DNA of 64,000 nucleotides from Styela clava (Eukaryota > Chordata > Ascidiacea > Stolidobranchia > Styelidae), in contig NC_135251.1 in NCBI RefSeq assembly GCF_964204865.1, forward strand, positions 14,508,001-14,572,000, read 5' to 3'. Made by a program: the position numbers and the translations under genes. This document shows positions 26,401 through 37,721 of the stretch, in pieces; within the stretch, counting starts at the first letter, position 1, and every line of letters starts with the position of its first letter. The notes beneath the pieces were generated by a model, which was not told the origin of the DNA, did no database searches, and worked only from the letters and a program-made list of their open reading frames with translations.

Positions 26401-27216
26401 CATTATTTAAATGAATGCTTCCATAATTGAAAATAGTAAATTCATGTAAATGTTGTACATAGTATAAATCGTGAGAGACATTGATATATCGACACGAACC
26501 TGTCATTTTTATGCTTATTAAATATAATTGGGTGGCAACTGACTCTGATGACCCCCAAAGGTCGTATCGTTGCCCCCCAGTCATATACCGAAAACTATTT
26601 TTTTTATATTTGTTTATGTGTGCATAAATTGTTTTCTTGGTTTGACAAAATGAAATAAACTCGCTCTCTCTCTGTATATAAGCGTCAGATTCTAATATGG
26701 CGTTTGTCATCCGTTCATCGTTTTACCGTAAGGTTTTACAAGTGGGCTGTGTGACTGCTCGCCTATTTACGAATTTTGCAATCCGCAACAAGAGTTTATT
26801 CCTCCGAAATTTGTAATTTTTAATTTACGCGTGTAGTCAGTCAGTAGCTTATTTTTCACCAAAATGAAAATGCACTCACTGTGAACAAAAATCGGAAAAA
26901 AATTGAAAATGACATTTCGCGGTGAAAGGAGCGGGAGAGGTAACAACAACATGGTAAGGTTAGGTAGGTAATTTTTAAATTCCCCATGATGTTAAAGTAG
27001 GCTACTTATCAACTGATGCCACAATTATTCATAACCAAATTCATACTGTCACTAAATGCTGATCAAAATTTGCATTTAGACAAGATTCTGAATAAGATCG
27101 TGAAAATAGTTACTATTGTAGCGAGTACGTAAGTATAGTTACTGCATGTTTCAATATTTTCACCGTATTGTAAATGGTGCATGTTATTCGCCTGGAACAA
27201 GGTCGTTGCTCTAATT
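23475..27216. other. Upstream of WDR26, no gene seen
   Basis: AT-rich with a poly-T run near 25318. It may hold a 5' non-coding exon and the promoter of WDR26, but I cannot point to either. Confidence 0.5.
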
Positions 27217-27632
27217 CAGGGGTGGGCAAGTTAAGGCCCGCGGGCCGGATCCGGCCCACTGAAATGTTTTATCGGGCCCACTTGTTCCTGCTAAAATTAT
27301 GACTATAGCTTTCATGGATATAAATTTATGTTGAAAATGTCGAATGAATACCAAATCGTCCCCTAAAGTAATTCAATTTCAGTACTTAAATTCAATTATA
27401 CTGTCTCCCATCACTTGCCAATCTTTAAATGTTATTACTGCATCCCCTGCTGCAAATACCCATTGCTTTACATCGGTTAATTTGGATTTATCAAATAACG
27501 TCAGAATGACCCTAATTGTTACATTCTTCTGCTTATCATATAATCGTAAGCCAAGCTATTGAACATCATTCTCACTCAACTTTCTTTGCGCAGCTGCCGT
27601 AATTTGCCATCCTTTGTAATAAATATGTTAAA

Positions 27633-27890
27633 ATGAGTGAAAAACGCAAAGTGGATTCCGAATGTCCTGTTTTTAACGAGGAATGGACAGAGCAGTATTT
27701 TTTCATGGACAATGGTAGGCCTAAATCAAAAGCTGCCTGATTAATTTGTAATGAAACATGTGCAAATAACAAAAAAATCTGTTGAATACGGCAAATAAAT
27801 TCAAATGTTTCTCAATCGCTTTGGACGAGAGCACAGATTTCTCAATCCCATATGCTGATGAAACGGTCGCTGATGAGTTACAGGTGGAAG
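27633..27890 (+). pseudogene. hAT transposase remnant (GTF2IRD2/ZBED-like)
   Basis: MSEKRKVDSECPVFNEEW, a known N-terminus of this hAT transposase group, starts at 27633 and is stopped by a TGA at 27738. A second piece, FSIALDESTDFS, follows in the same element with the region between lost. The nested element at 27891 interrupts it. Not functional. Confidence 0.85.
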
Positions 27891-28069
27891 CAGTGGTGGG
27901 TTCAAATTTTGTGTCGGCTGGTTCCTTTACAAAAGTCATAGTTTTCAGCCGGTTCTGTTACAAACAGAACATTGACAGTAACCAGTAATGCTAACCGGTT
28001 CGCTGATCTCAAAAAATTGCGTGAGACGGTTCTATCGAACCGGTGCGAACCGGCTGAATCCCACCACTG
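27891..28069. mobile_element. Nested 179-base non-autonomous hAT element
   Basis: Ends CAGTGGTGGGTTCAAATTTT and CGGCTGAATCCCACCACTG; flanks GGTGGAAG and GGTGGAAC, seven of eight matching. It sits inside the transposase remnant, so it is younger. Confidence 0.9.
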
Positions 28070-28267
28070 GGTGGAACCCATTACTGATAGTTCTCTAAGA
28101 TGACAATGCTTTGTAAAGCAGTTTTAAAGAGAACTCATTGATTGAGTTTTATCAATCACTTCACATATAAAATTAAAAAATAACACAAATCTCCCTATAT
28201 TTTGGTGATCCCGACGTGAGACGTCTACGCAATCGCTATCTTAACTTTAACACTATCTTCCAATCAC

Positions 28268-28642
28268 ATGACACTAAAACTGCACTCTCCTCTAGCTGAT
28301 TTAAGCCAATACAAACCAAATTCCGGATTTTGTCGCAAAGATGCTTTTACATTTGTTTGGAGTGTTCAAGATACGAAAGTTTGCAAGGCCAGCGACTTTC
28401 CGAAATTCAATGCTACCGAACTTTTGTTACATTACAACTCATCGGGCAATCTTCCCAGATTGGAAATTCCGAGAGTTGGACAAGTTTTTAAAGCTTTGAG
28501 GAATGCTCTCAACAAACGAAATTTTAACGTCGATATTATTCTACAAATCAACTATTACGTTCAACTACCGGACGCGGAAAATGGCACTCGCCCATCGAAA
28601 GAAGGGCTTATGCTAGGCAGAATCAAGTTTTTTGGTGCATAA
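28268..28642 (+). CDS. Unknown 124-codon open frame inside the hAT element
   Basis: An ATG-started frame with gene-like composition (SEQ features DAFTFVWSVQDTKVC, NKRNFNVDIILQINYYVQ, LMLGRIKFFGA). No hAT transposase or other family is recognised. It ends in a TAA in place. It could be a captured host piece or a fragment of another element. Confidence 0.45.
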   Translation: MTLKLHSPLADLSQYKPNSGFCRKDAFTFVWSVQDTKVCKASDFPKFNATELLLHYNSSGNLPRLEIPRVGQVFKALRNALNKRNFNVDIILQINYYVQLPDAENGTRPSKEGLMLGRIKFFGA

Positions 28643-29610
28643 TATCCATATTAGTGACTTATTTGGTCAATTGTTGAAATCGCTCTTGTGTGTACGACAA
28701 GCACACATCATGAGCTCAACAACGCCAAGCAATGGTATACTTCAACGCGAAGATTGAAGTCAGTTCACAGTTTTGAGCGTTCTCGTCGAACATTAGGAAT
28801 TGTTAATAGCTAGTCTTACAAAATTTAAAAACTAGAATCCCGCGGACGAGTTTCGAGTGGCCCGCGCTGTATTTTCGAAATTGAATAAAAAAAAAATTTG
28901 AGTAAAACTTCTATTTTTTGAGTGATGTAGTACATAAAGATGTGATACGAACGATTTGTTTATTTTCCTGAAATGAGCTCTGCCGGCCCTTTCAAACAAC
29001 CCATGATGGCCATTCTGCATCGAAACCAACTGGGAGATATCGACACATAAATGTGCATTGTCTCTTACACAATTGGTCTCTTACCACTTTCTATGGCGTT
29101 ATCTGATCTATGAGACAATCTTCTTCTATTTTATCACATGGCCCCTCGTTCAAATGTAGCACTAATCAAATATTACTTGATCAAACCTGTCGGGGGCATG
29201 GGTAATAATTGCCAATGCGCTGTGTTTAGGTTTACGCGTGATACATAAAATCCTTGATGTTTCCGCGATGAAGCAAAATATTGGTGAATTGACGATTTTT
29301 GATTGCTTTGGTGCCAAAAGAACGTACAATTAACAATCCGGGAACATTTAATTAGTAATTGACAAACTTGTTAGTGAAAATCATTGACATTAAAATATCT
29401 TAGTGTAAAAAATTTTTGTTGACATCACTGTAACTTTGGTATTTTCATTGTTCCTATAGATGTGAACGTTTGGTGTGAGGGTTTTGCTTGTTTTTTCAAT
29501 AACCAGTAGTCAGTATAGCAAAAGTACAACATAACTACCATGTTAGGTGGCCCGCGCAACTATTCGTAAATCAAATGTAGCCCTTCGGCAAAAAAGGTTG
29601 GACAACCCTG

Positions 29611-30905
29611 TTCTAATTCATTTCCTTTATGATATATTTTATCTAGCTCAGTGTTGCTTGTCTTTGCTGTTCTTTGTTAGTTAGAAATTTGGTTTCATTA
29701 CACATACTTTAAGATTTTAAGGGTAATTTGTTATCCGTTTTTGGATCAATTGGATTGTGCATCTTTACAATATAAAAACATTTGGCATTTAATCTATTGA
29801 CTGTGCTCATTGACTTCTGAGGAGATCAGATCGGAGTTCTGCTCAAATAAGCGTGTGTTAACCCAACAACGCGCGAGCCGTACACGCAGTAGGGACAAAA
29901 GACTCACTCTCCCTATACTAGGAATAGATCAGTTTTTACTTAAATAGAAACGTCTACTTAATAATTTCTTCAGCGATTATTCAAGAAATTTCGCAACAGA
30001 ATAGCTCACATGTATTATTCTCGGCCATTGAACAACGGAGTTGCTCTATTTTTGTTTCTTTTAACTTTTAGACCAGATATGTAGATTTTGAATGTGTGAA
30101 TTGTTTTTGTTGTTGTGTGAAGAAATATATACAATAAAGTTCCGGGATTTTCGGATCGACTGAAAATACTAAAATATAAAATTTCGTTTTAATTATTTTA
30201 TTAATTTTCGTTTATCAGTTATCACATATTATTAAAATGTTAGTTTGGATTCAGTATAATTTAGCTTGAACCAGTTTGTAATTTTACCAGAAAATGAGGA
30301 GACTAGTACGTTTTTCAAGAATATGGGAATCGAACACTTATTTCCAATTTATCTAGCGATTTCATTTACTTGGAACATGTCATTTTCACAGTTGAACCTC
30401 AAGACCTCCAACCCAGTAATATGATTCATTCTAAATATGATTTCACTTATATTTCAATTTTGTCATATATAACTGTTCCTTGATTGATATCACTCGCTCC
30501 GCTTTTATTACTTTTGATTCAAACCACGGCAGAAAAAAAAACACAATACAGTATATATATATATTTGAATTCACTTTATATAGAATTAGAATTATGTAGA
30601 AACTTCCTTGAGGCCTCGTTTGTGATCCTATATTGGGAACGTAACAGCAGCATAATTCTCACTAGAGTTAATTGTGTTTGTACATGATTCGGCATGTACG
30701 TGTTTTTAATGTGAGATGTCTTATGCGTGCCTTTCTTACGCATAATGGGTGCCCAGTACTGCATTTTCAAATATATGGTATTATTTTGTGTTTCACCCAT
30801 TTCAATTTTTGGTCGGCACATTATTTGATGTTTTTTTTCCGTGTGAAATGTTTTCAAGTTATGTTACACCATAGTTACCTCATAATTTTGAGGTAATAGA
30901 CTATT
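29611..30905. other. Intergenic DNA, no gene seen
   Basis: AT-rich; only short shadow frames on both strands. Confidence 0.5.
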
Positions 30906-31450
30906 GTTACACCAAAGTGACTATAACATTATGGACCTTTCCCCGAGCATCGACTTCCTTGTTTACTTCATGACATTGGCCAATCAGCAAGATGCAAAAA
31001 GTGGCGTAACAAAGTCCCCTTTTCGCATCCGCTCAGACACTTTTCTCACTCACACAGATTTTCAAGCGTGGTTGTAAACATTACCTCGTTTTCGCGTTTT
31101 TGAACTCTATTCGTTAGTTTTCAGTTGTGTTTCGGAAACTTAAATATAAGTCAGATAATTCAATGATCACTCTGTCTTCCTAGGAGTTTTAATTTAATTG
31201 CAGTAATAAAAATTAGTGTAGAAATAGCTGTGATAGACTAGCCTGAAATTCTTTACCGGTACTTTTAAAAAACAGATTGTTGTATGCGATGAATCATATT
31301 GATGGTTTGAAACACATACCCCATTTTACAGGCGCCAACTCGCAAGAGCACTCTTAAAATAGCCCCGAAAATTTTGCAATGGTAAAGTATAGGAAGAATT
31401 TTTCGGGGGTCAAAGGTCGGGGAAAGGTCCATAGTCACTTTCGGTTACAC
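30906..31450. mobile_element. Putative element with about 35-base inverted ends
   Basis: TTACACCAAAGTGACTATA with TATGGACCTTTCCCCGA on the left mirrors TCGGGGAAAGGTCCATAGTC and ACTTTCGGTTACACA on the right. Confidence 0.55.
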
Positions 31451-31711
31451 AGTTCTCTCGTTACGCTTGAGTGATGCGTCATGGTATTCTCTCAACATGA
31501 TATGGACCTTTCCCCGACCTTTGAACCCCAAAAAATTCTTTTCATACTTTATCATTGCAAAATTTCGGGGGCTATTTTAAGAGTGCTTTTGCGAGTTGGC
31601 GCCTGTAAAATAGGGTATGTGTTTCAAACCATCATTATGATTCATCGCATACAACAATTTGTCTTTTAAAAGTACCGGTAAAGAATTTTAGCCTAGTTTA
31701 TCACAGCTATT
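31223..31711. repeat. Large inverted repeat, two 211-base arms
   Basis: Arms 31223-31433 and 31501-31711, separated by 67 bases, are near-identical inverted copies, for instance AATAGCTGTGATA against TATCACAGCTATT and GGCGCCAACTCGCAA against TTTGCGAGTTGGCGCC. About one base in fifteen differs. Confidence 0.93.
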
Positions 31712-34700
31712 ATTTTCCGGGAGAACTCGAAAAGTCATTTAATTTAATATAAAGAATGTTTCACTATTTCAAAAAATTAAGATTGTTGCAATCGGAAAAT
31801 TGCCTGTAAAATGGTAGTCGGCACCAATAATAATTATTATTATAAGCAAACTACATAGTAAAATTGTAAAACGCGAAAATGATGCAATAACGCCGTCTTC
31901 GCGTTTTGAATATTCAAGCCGGGATTACGGTATTTGATGCCTGCCGCAAACGCAGAGAGAAGAAACGCTCGTCACAGATTAATAAATTAGAAATCCGAAA
32001 TACAAAAATTGACGCACCGCGCCGAAGAGGCGAAAACCGAATCCTAGGTTCTTTCAAATATATTTCCATCAAAACTATTGTCTTAATATGAGATGATAGG
32101 TGAACGAGCAATATTTTCGCTCGTTTGATATAATTGTATATTTCATGATTATATCTTATTTGAAAAAGAATGAAATAGTTAATAAATACTACTTTAGTTA
32201 TTGTACGAAACGCTCATGAAAAAGTAGGTAAACAGAAGGTAATAATTATTAATTACTTGGTTTCTTCCTGGAACGAACTCTCTTACCTTACAGGGTATAC
32301 AGTACACATTTCATACGGCATCTGTTACAATTAAATTAAAATCGCGCTGGTATTGCGGTATGTATTTACTGTAACTAGGTATTTGTGTTTTTGATATTGT
32401 CTCTATAGGTCGAGAATAATGAACAGACTGAATTGAATTCGTTTTAGATGTAATTTTCCAATATTTTCTCTGTATACATTCATTTGTATGTGTTTTTAAT
32501 TTGCTCCTTTGGGAGTAATAAACGAATCGAATGGTATACTAGGATTAATAAGTGTACATGTGCACATTCGCATAGCCATGCTTGATCAGATTTGATCGTG
32601 GCAGCCTCAAATGTCAAAAAACGTTATCGAAGAATCAAACGTCACTGCTATCCATATTTACACAAGTACAATTCTCTTTCCCCACCCAACAGTAATAACT
32701 TATCTGGAGGTGTCTATTTGATCATCTTTCTTGGGAGAAGCTCAATTTGAGTTTATTAAAATAATACCCAAATAATATCCACTTCCAAATTCATGTATAC
32801 ACCGTCCATCGATACAATTTTTGCTAGATGTGGCTGTAAATATGATCTGAATGTTACCAGGTGGTAGTTTTATTGGATTATCAGCAGAAGGGAATAATGC
32901 AAACAAATAATATTTAATAGTGCGCCGTTATTTCTCATTATCTTATACCTTGCTGGACGGTTTCAGCCTAACAGGTTTGCTCGACAATTAGGTAGTAAGA
33001 GGTAGTGTTCTCTCAATCGATTAACAACTTTGTCTCGCCTGATTTTATTCCTAGCAACTTTTCCTGCTGATGCTGTATGACGTTTATTCTACCTCATGCG
33101 TAAATCGAAGTGTTTCCTTTGTGTGGAGGTGATGAATAGAACGTAATATTTTAGCGTTTTAGAAGTTAGCCTTTTGGTGCTGTTCAACGACTACAGCTAG
33201 CTAATTACTGCAGCAAATCCAAAGATGTTTCAAGCAGATTCCGCATATCGTAGGCTAGCATATAGACTTGTGTAGCAAAAGTATATCTTACAGCAATACG
33301 GTTATGAACAAGTATATTTTCTCAAGTGGTGGTATAATCAGCGAGTATTACAGGCAACGAATGTTGTTTGCAAGTTTGTTATAAAAATTAATAATACCAA
33401 ATACTCTATTATTTTTGTTCAATAGCTAATCGAGTTTGTGTTGTTATCATAGAAGGCATATGGTTAATTTGTCATATATATTTGAAAATAGATATGAATA
33501 AGTAGACAGACATTTGTTGCATATTTAGGGCCGTGTTGAATTTGAAAAATGCTCGCTCGCTTAATTTTGATGAATGAAAATAGCTATGACGTAACAATGA
33601 TTTGCCACTTGCATGGTGAGATATAAATTATATCGCATGAATATGAATGTAAATAGGCATAAATTTGTATATCAGTATGGAATGGCAATAAAATGGATTT
33701 TTGTAAGTGAACAAACACATGGGGACTCAAAATTACACATGGCATTCTGGAAACTGGCAATCTAGTCAATGTTTATTTCACTAGACAGTTTATACGTTGA
33801 TACGAACCGGTTGCTGACATTTATTGATCATTAACAACCAGAAATTGTATTAAAATATTCTGAATGATTTTAGGAATGAGTAAGTTAAGGACAGTACATT
33901 AATGATTACAGTTCTTCAATTATTCTTTTGAACTGTCCACGGTCAATTAGACCCGAGTGAGTGCGGAATTTACTTTTACGATATCTTTATGTTTCCCCTA
34001 TAAGCGTTGGCGAAATCATATTGGTTACCGAAGCAGTTATTTGTTGTTGTAGGTAGTCTTTTGTGAAACTGTCGTTTTTGGCAATGAAAGGGATTTTCTT
34101 CTATATCATTGGAATGTCTTGTTTTACTTCACTGGTTACGAAAGACTTATATCCCAAATAGTTCGTAAACGCTTCATGCCGAGAGTTTCGCCTTGCTTCT
34201 TGTTTCTAGAGTTTTAGACTATTTTAAAGTGTAATGTTCAGATACCGTTTCACAATCGCCAAATGACTAAATGTGTATGTTGAAATTTTAGATTTGTTCG
34301 GCCTGGGCTATATGATGACGACAACACCATTCAGTAGTTCACAATCAGATATGTATATAGGTAGGAAGTATTCACTACTAGGCGACAGAGTTTCAATGAA
34401 TAATTCTTGTTCTCTACATTTGGTATTGATACACAGACAGTGCTAAATTTATCATTAGACAGGGTAGGCTGTCTTCTCGTGTTATTTATTTTCAAGTCGT
34501 TTTTGAATTTAAAGGCTTTTTTAAGACTATGATCGGTTCAAAAATATTTTGAATTGACATTTATTTATTTTTTTAAACGGCTTGATAATTCTTGTTGTAA
34601 ATTTTTTCCGTTTACAAGATAGTTTACTTAACAAATATAGGAATTTGAATTTATTAAACAGTTTTTTACCCTAGTAATGCCTTTATTTTTTGAAAAAGAT

Positions 34701-34942
34701 GATGAAACATCAATATATAGTTATACTAATTTATCTGAGCAACAACGAATCTAAGAATATTTAATATTTTTACTATTTTCGTATATTTTTATAGCGTAGA
34801 ACCGTTTATCAAAAAATCGAATGGTAACGTTTCATTTATCAACAATTGGGACCATGCCTTCACCTCTCGCGACTATGAAATGATGTTATGACGTCGGTTA
34901 TCCTTTGCCATGACGCTTTATCGCCACAATGTATTTAACTAG
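31712..34942. other. Intergenic DNA, no gene seen
   Basis: AT-rich; no domain or splice pattern recognised. Confidence 0.5.
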
Positions 34943-35420
34943 ATAGCGATCGGAGACCGCCGATTTATCGATCTCCCGCAAAAAAAAAATAATTGATTAA
35001 TTAATACCTCGCCAATTATACGACATAATTCATTCAAAATGAATATGCTTCTGGTCCGGGATATGATGAATGCCCATGAAAAATTTGGAGCAGATTTACC
35101 CTCGTGAGATATCGCGTAACATACGAAAGTGTCTAACAGACAGACTAACAAACGAGAATACTGGTTGGAGACCGAAGACTTATCGATCGAAACTGCGGTT
35201 TAGATTCATGACTCTATAGTGACACCGCACCGCGTGTCCCATCACTAATTAATTAATAACTCGCTAATTATACGACATAATTCATCCAAAATCAATAGGC
35301 TTCTGGCCCGAGATATGATGAATGCGCATGCAATTTGGAGCAGATTCAACCATGCCTTCGTGAGATATCGCGTTCATCTAACAGACAAACAAACAAACAA
35401 ACAAACAGACAGACAGATAT
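34943..35420 (-). repeat. Tandem copies of the 1.8-2.2 kb repeat, opposite orientation
   Basis: Two units (about 34943-35160 and 35160-35420) in reverse orientation match the repeat near 1800-2160: GGCTTCTGG, GATATGATGAATG, TTTGGAGCAGATT, GAGATATCGCGT and the CAAACAAACAAAC run. They are more diverged than the pair at 1.7-2.4 kb. Confidence 0.85.
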
Positions 35421-37520
35421 GATTGATATGTTGATCGGCTATGGAATGCAGGTTGACCAAGCCGGTCGCAGAAGAGGCTCAGTAATTTTTGGAGTATGCG
35501 TATGAATAGTTTTGTTATTATCATGTTGTTGTGTTATGAAAAGTTGTATTATTAGGTTTATTAATTGTATTTCAGGCCAATAAGTTTATTTTTATTTTTT
35601 TATTCTCTGTGCTCTGTGACATACGTTTTGTTTTTTTTTGTGCTTGCGATAATGTAATCAAAATTAAAAATTTAGGCCCATTGTGGCAGTTCCACGCTCG
35701 CGACCTGGTGGTGAGCTCCCTTGTTATTTTAGCGACGGTAAGCAGTGGGCATTGACGCGCTAACGTCACTCCCATTCACTTACTCATTCGTGGTTTCTTT
35801 ACAATTCCATTATTGCATGAAAAGATCGCTTTTGGGTTATTGTTAGGTCACACCTTAAAAGTAAAGTATAACCTTGGTAAAAAAAAAGTTCATTGTGTTT
35901 GATTCGAAACTAAATAAGGGCCAAATGTGATTTGAGTTCTAATCTGTCAATTCTAGGTAACTCATGCTTGGCAAGGACAACACAAAACCTATTATCATTG
36001 ATAATAATCCATGTCACGTGAGGCCATACAAAGATGCATAGCGTCACAATACAATAAAAAGGCGCCATGTGACTTCAAAATGAACGATTCACGATGTCAA
36101 TTAGCAGCTAAAAAAGCATGTGCGATGTAATTTTCAATTATTTATTAGGTTATTTATAATTTAATTGAATGTGTTATTTATTAATGCTTCAATCCGATAA
36201 ATTTGTCGATAATATTAGGTCTACTACGATATGAAAATGTTCGCCGACTCGGTCCATGTCCATGATTTAGTTACAATAAAATGGTTGTTTTGCGGGTCGG
36301 AACTATTTTTTAAAATGTAGAAAAAAGCATTTATGTATCATGTATAACAATTTTCATATTTGAAAGGCTTTTTGGACCCTCAATACTCCCGAAAACCCAT
36401 GTTTTCAGGTCTACGGACGGACCCGCCAGCTGTTACAGCAATAAGAAATTTCATAGTGTTCATATTGTTGATAGCAAGGTTTCTTCGCTATCTCCTCGAA
36501 ATAGTTATCTGAGTTCATGATTGTATCTCTTTGGGAATTGATTATGATTGGGTCAAAGTGTTTAAATCCGTATTGGTGGGGCTATTGCAAGTCAGAGTTA
36601 TCTTATTCACTTGGGCGGTGAGTTTGCTTCAGTGCAGTGATTTCAAACAGGAGATAGTAAATGATGCAAAATTTCAAAATTATTTACTTAAATTACAACG
36701 GCCATGCTAAATCAATCTTGTGGTATGATCAATGTCCGCATATGAATATAGTCATTGTTTTATCCTGTTGTAAACTGTGTCGCGAAAATATTAAAATTAC
36801 GATTTATTGTCAAAGTGACAGCAGAGAGGTTATCTCGTGATTATACTGTAAACGAAGAAACAACAAAAAAATCTCTTCCTGACTACATTAATATGGCGCA
36901 TTCGCAATTCTTCGAATCGGAGATTTTATCGATCGATAATTTTTTTCTATTTTGTGCCTTTTACATTTAATAAACGTAATGCTCATATTAATATCATCAA
37001 TTTGTATTTGCGGCCATTATTTGCGTTTTGCTGACCTACCGACGAATAGGTGTGGTTAATAGTGTCGAGGGGCCTAAGTGTAAAATCGACCGAAAAGTTG
37101 TTAAAATATGGTTATGTCATTTAAATCCCACATAACAGAAGGCTGCCGAAGAAGATTAACTCTCTCTTTAGTATATTTCAAGAAATGCAATTTTTGTCTT
37201 TGTTTATTTGGTTTAATTCCTAGAAAGTGAGGTTACATATAACTTTGTGGGTTACCCACGGCCTACCGCTGGAAAAATCTCATTTTAATCCCCGCATTGT
37301 CAACTGCGGAGATACAAGTAAGGGGTCTTATATACACAATAAGCCACGATCTACGGAACTTAGGACTAAATAACAAAACTGTTCAGGCTTTTCTGATAAT
37401 TTTGTGAATGTCATCATCATCATCAGGTATAGAAGCTTTTAATTAATGATTAAAACTCCATCTAATTCATTGTTTCAGTTATATATTATATTATTTATAT
37501 ATGTAACTGTATTTTTTGAA
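35421..37520. other. Upstream of the K2P gene
   Basis: No coding exon seen. A 5' UTR exon junction may lie at about 37480 (TTGTTTCAG). Confidence 0.5.
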
Positions 37521-37721
37521 ATGAAAGGGAAAATTCTCTTTGTGCTTGTCGTCTGTTATTTTATTTATCTTGTAATTGGTGGAGCAATATTCATGGCCAT
37601 CGAAGGACCTTACAACAAGAAACTGTGCTTGGAAGCAAACGAAAGCGTTATACTTCTGATCAATAATATCAAAAATGATAGTGCGAACGCAAGTATGGAT
37701 GATTTGCGAAACCTGACTACG
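37521..37721 (+). CDS. K2P channel exon 1, M1 and cap start
   Basis: It encodes MKGKILFVLVVCYFIYLVIG, a short cytosolic N-terminus leading straight into M1 as is usual in K2P channels, then the extracellular cap. The donor is ACTACG|GTAGGT after 67 whole codons. Confidence 0.88.

Larger units (their letters stand above)
27217..29610 (+). mobile_element. Degenerate hAT transposon, 2.4 kb
   Basis: The left end CAGGGGTGGGCAAGTTAAGG and right end GGTTGGACAACCCTG are related inverted termini. Flanks CTCTAATT and TTCTAATT agree at seven of eight, the 8-base target duplication of hAT elements. It carries transposase remnants at 27633-27890, a nested element and an unexplained open frame. Confidence 0.9.

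Noticed and set aside
31906..32111. Overlapping Arg/Lys-rich frames on both strands
   Set aside because: Short, mirror each other, with no exon signals.
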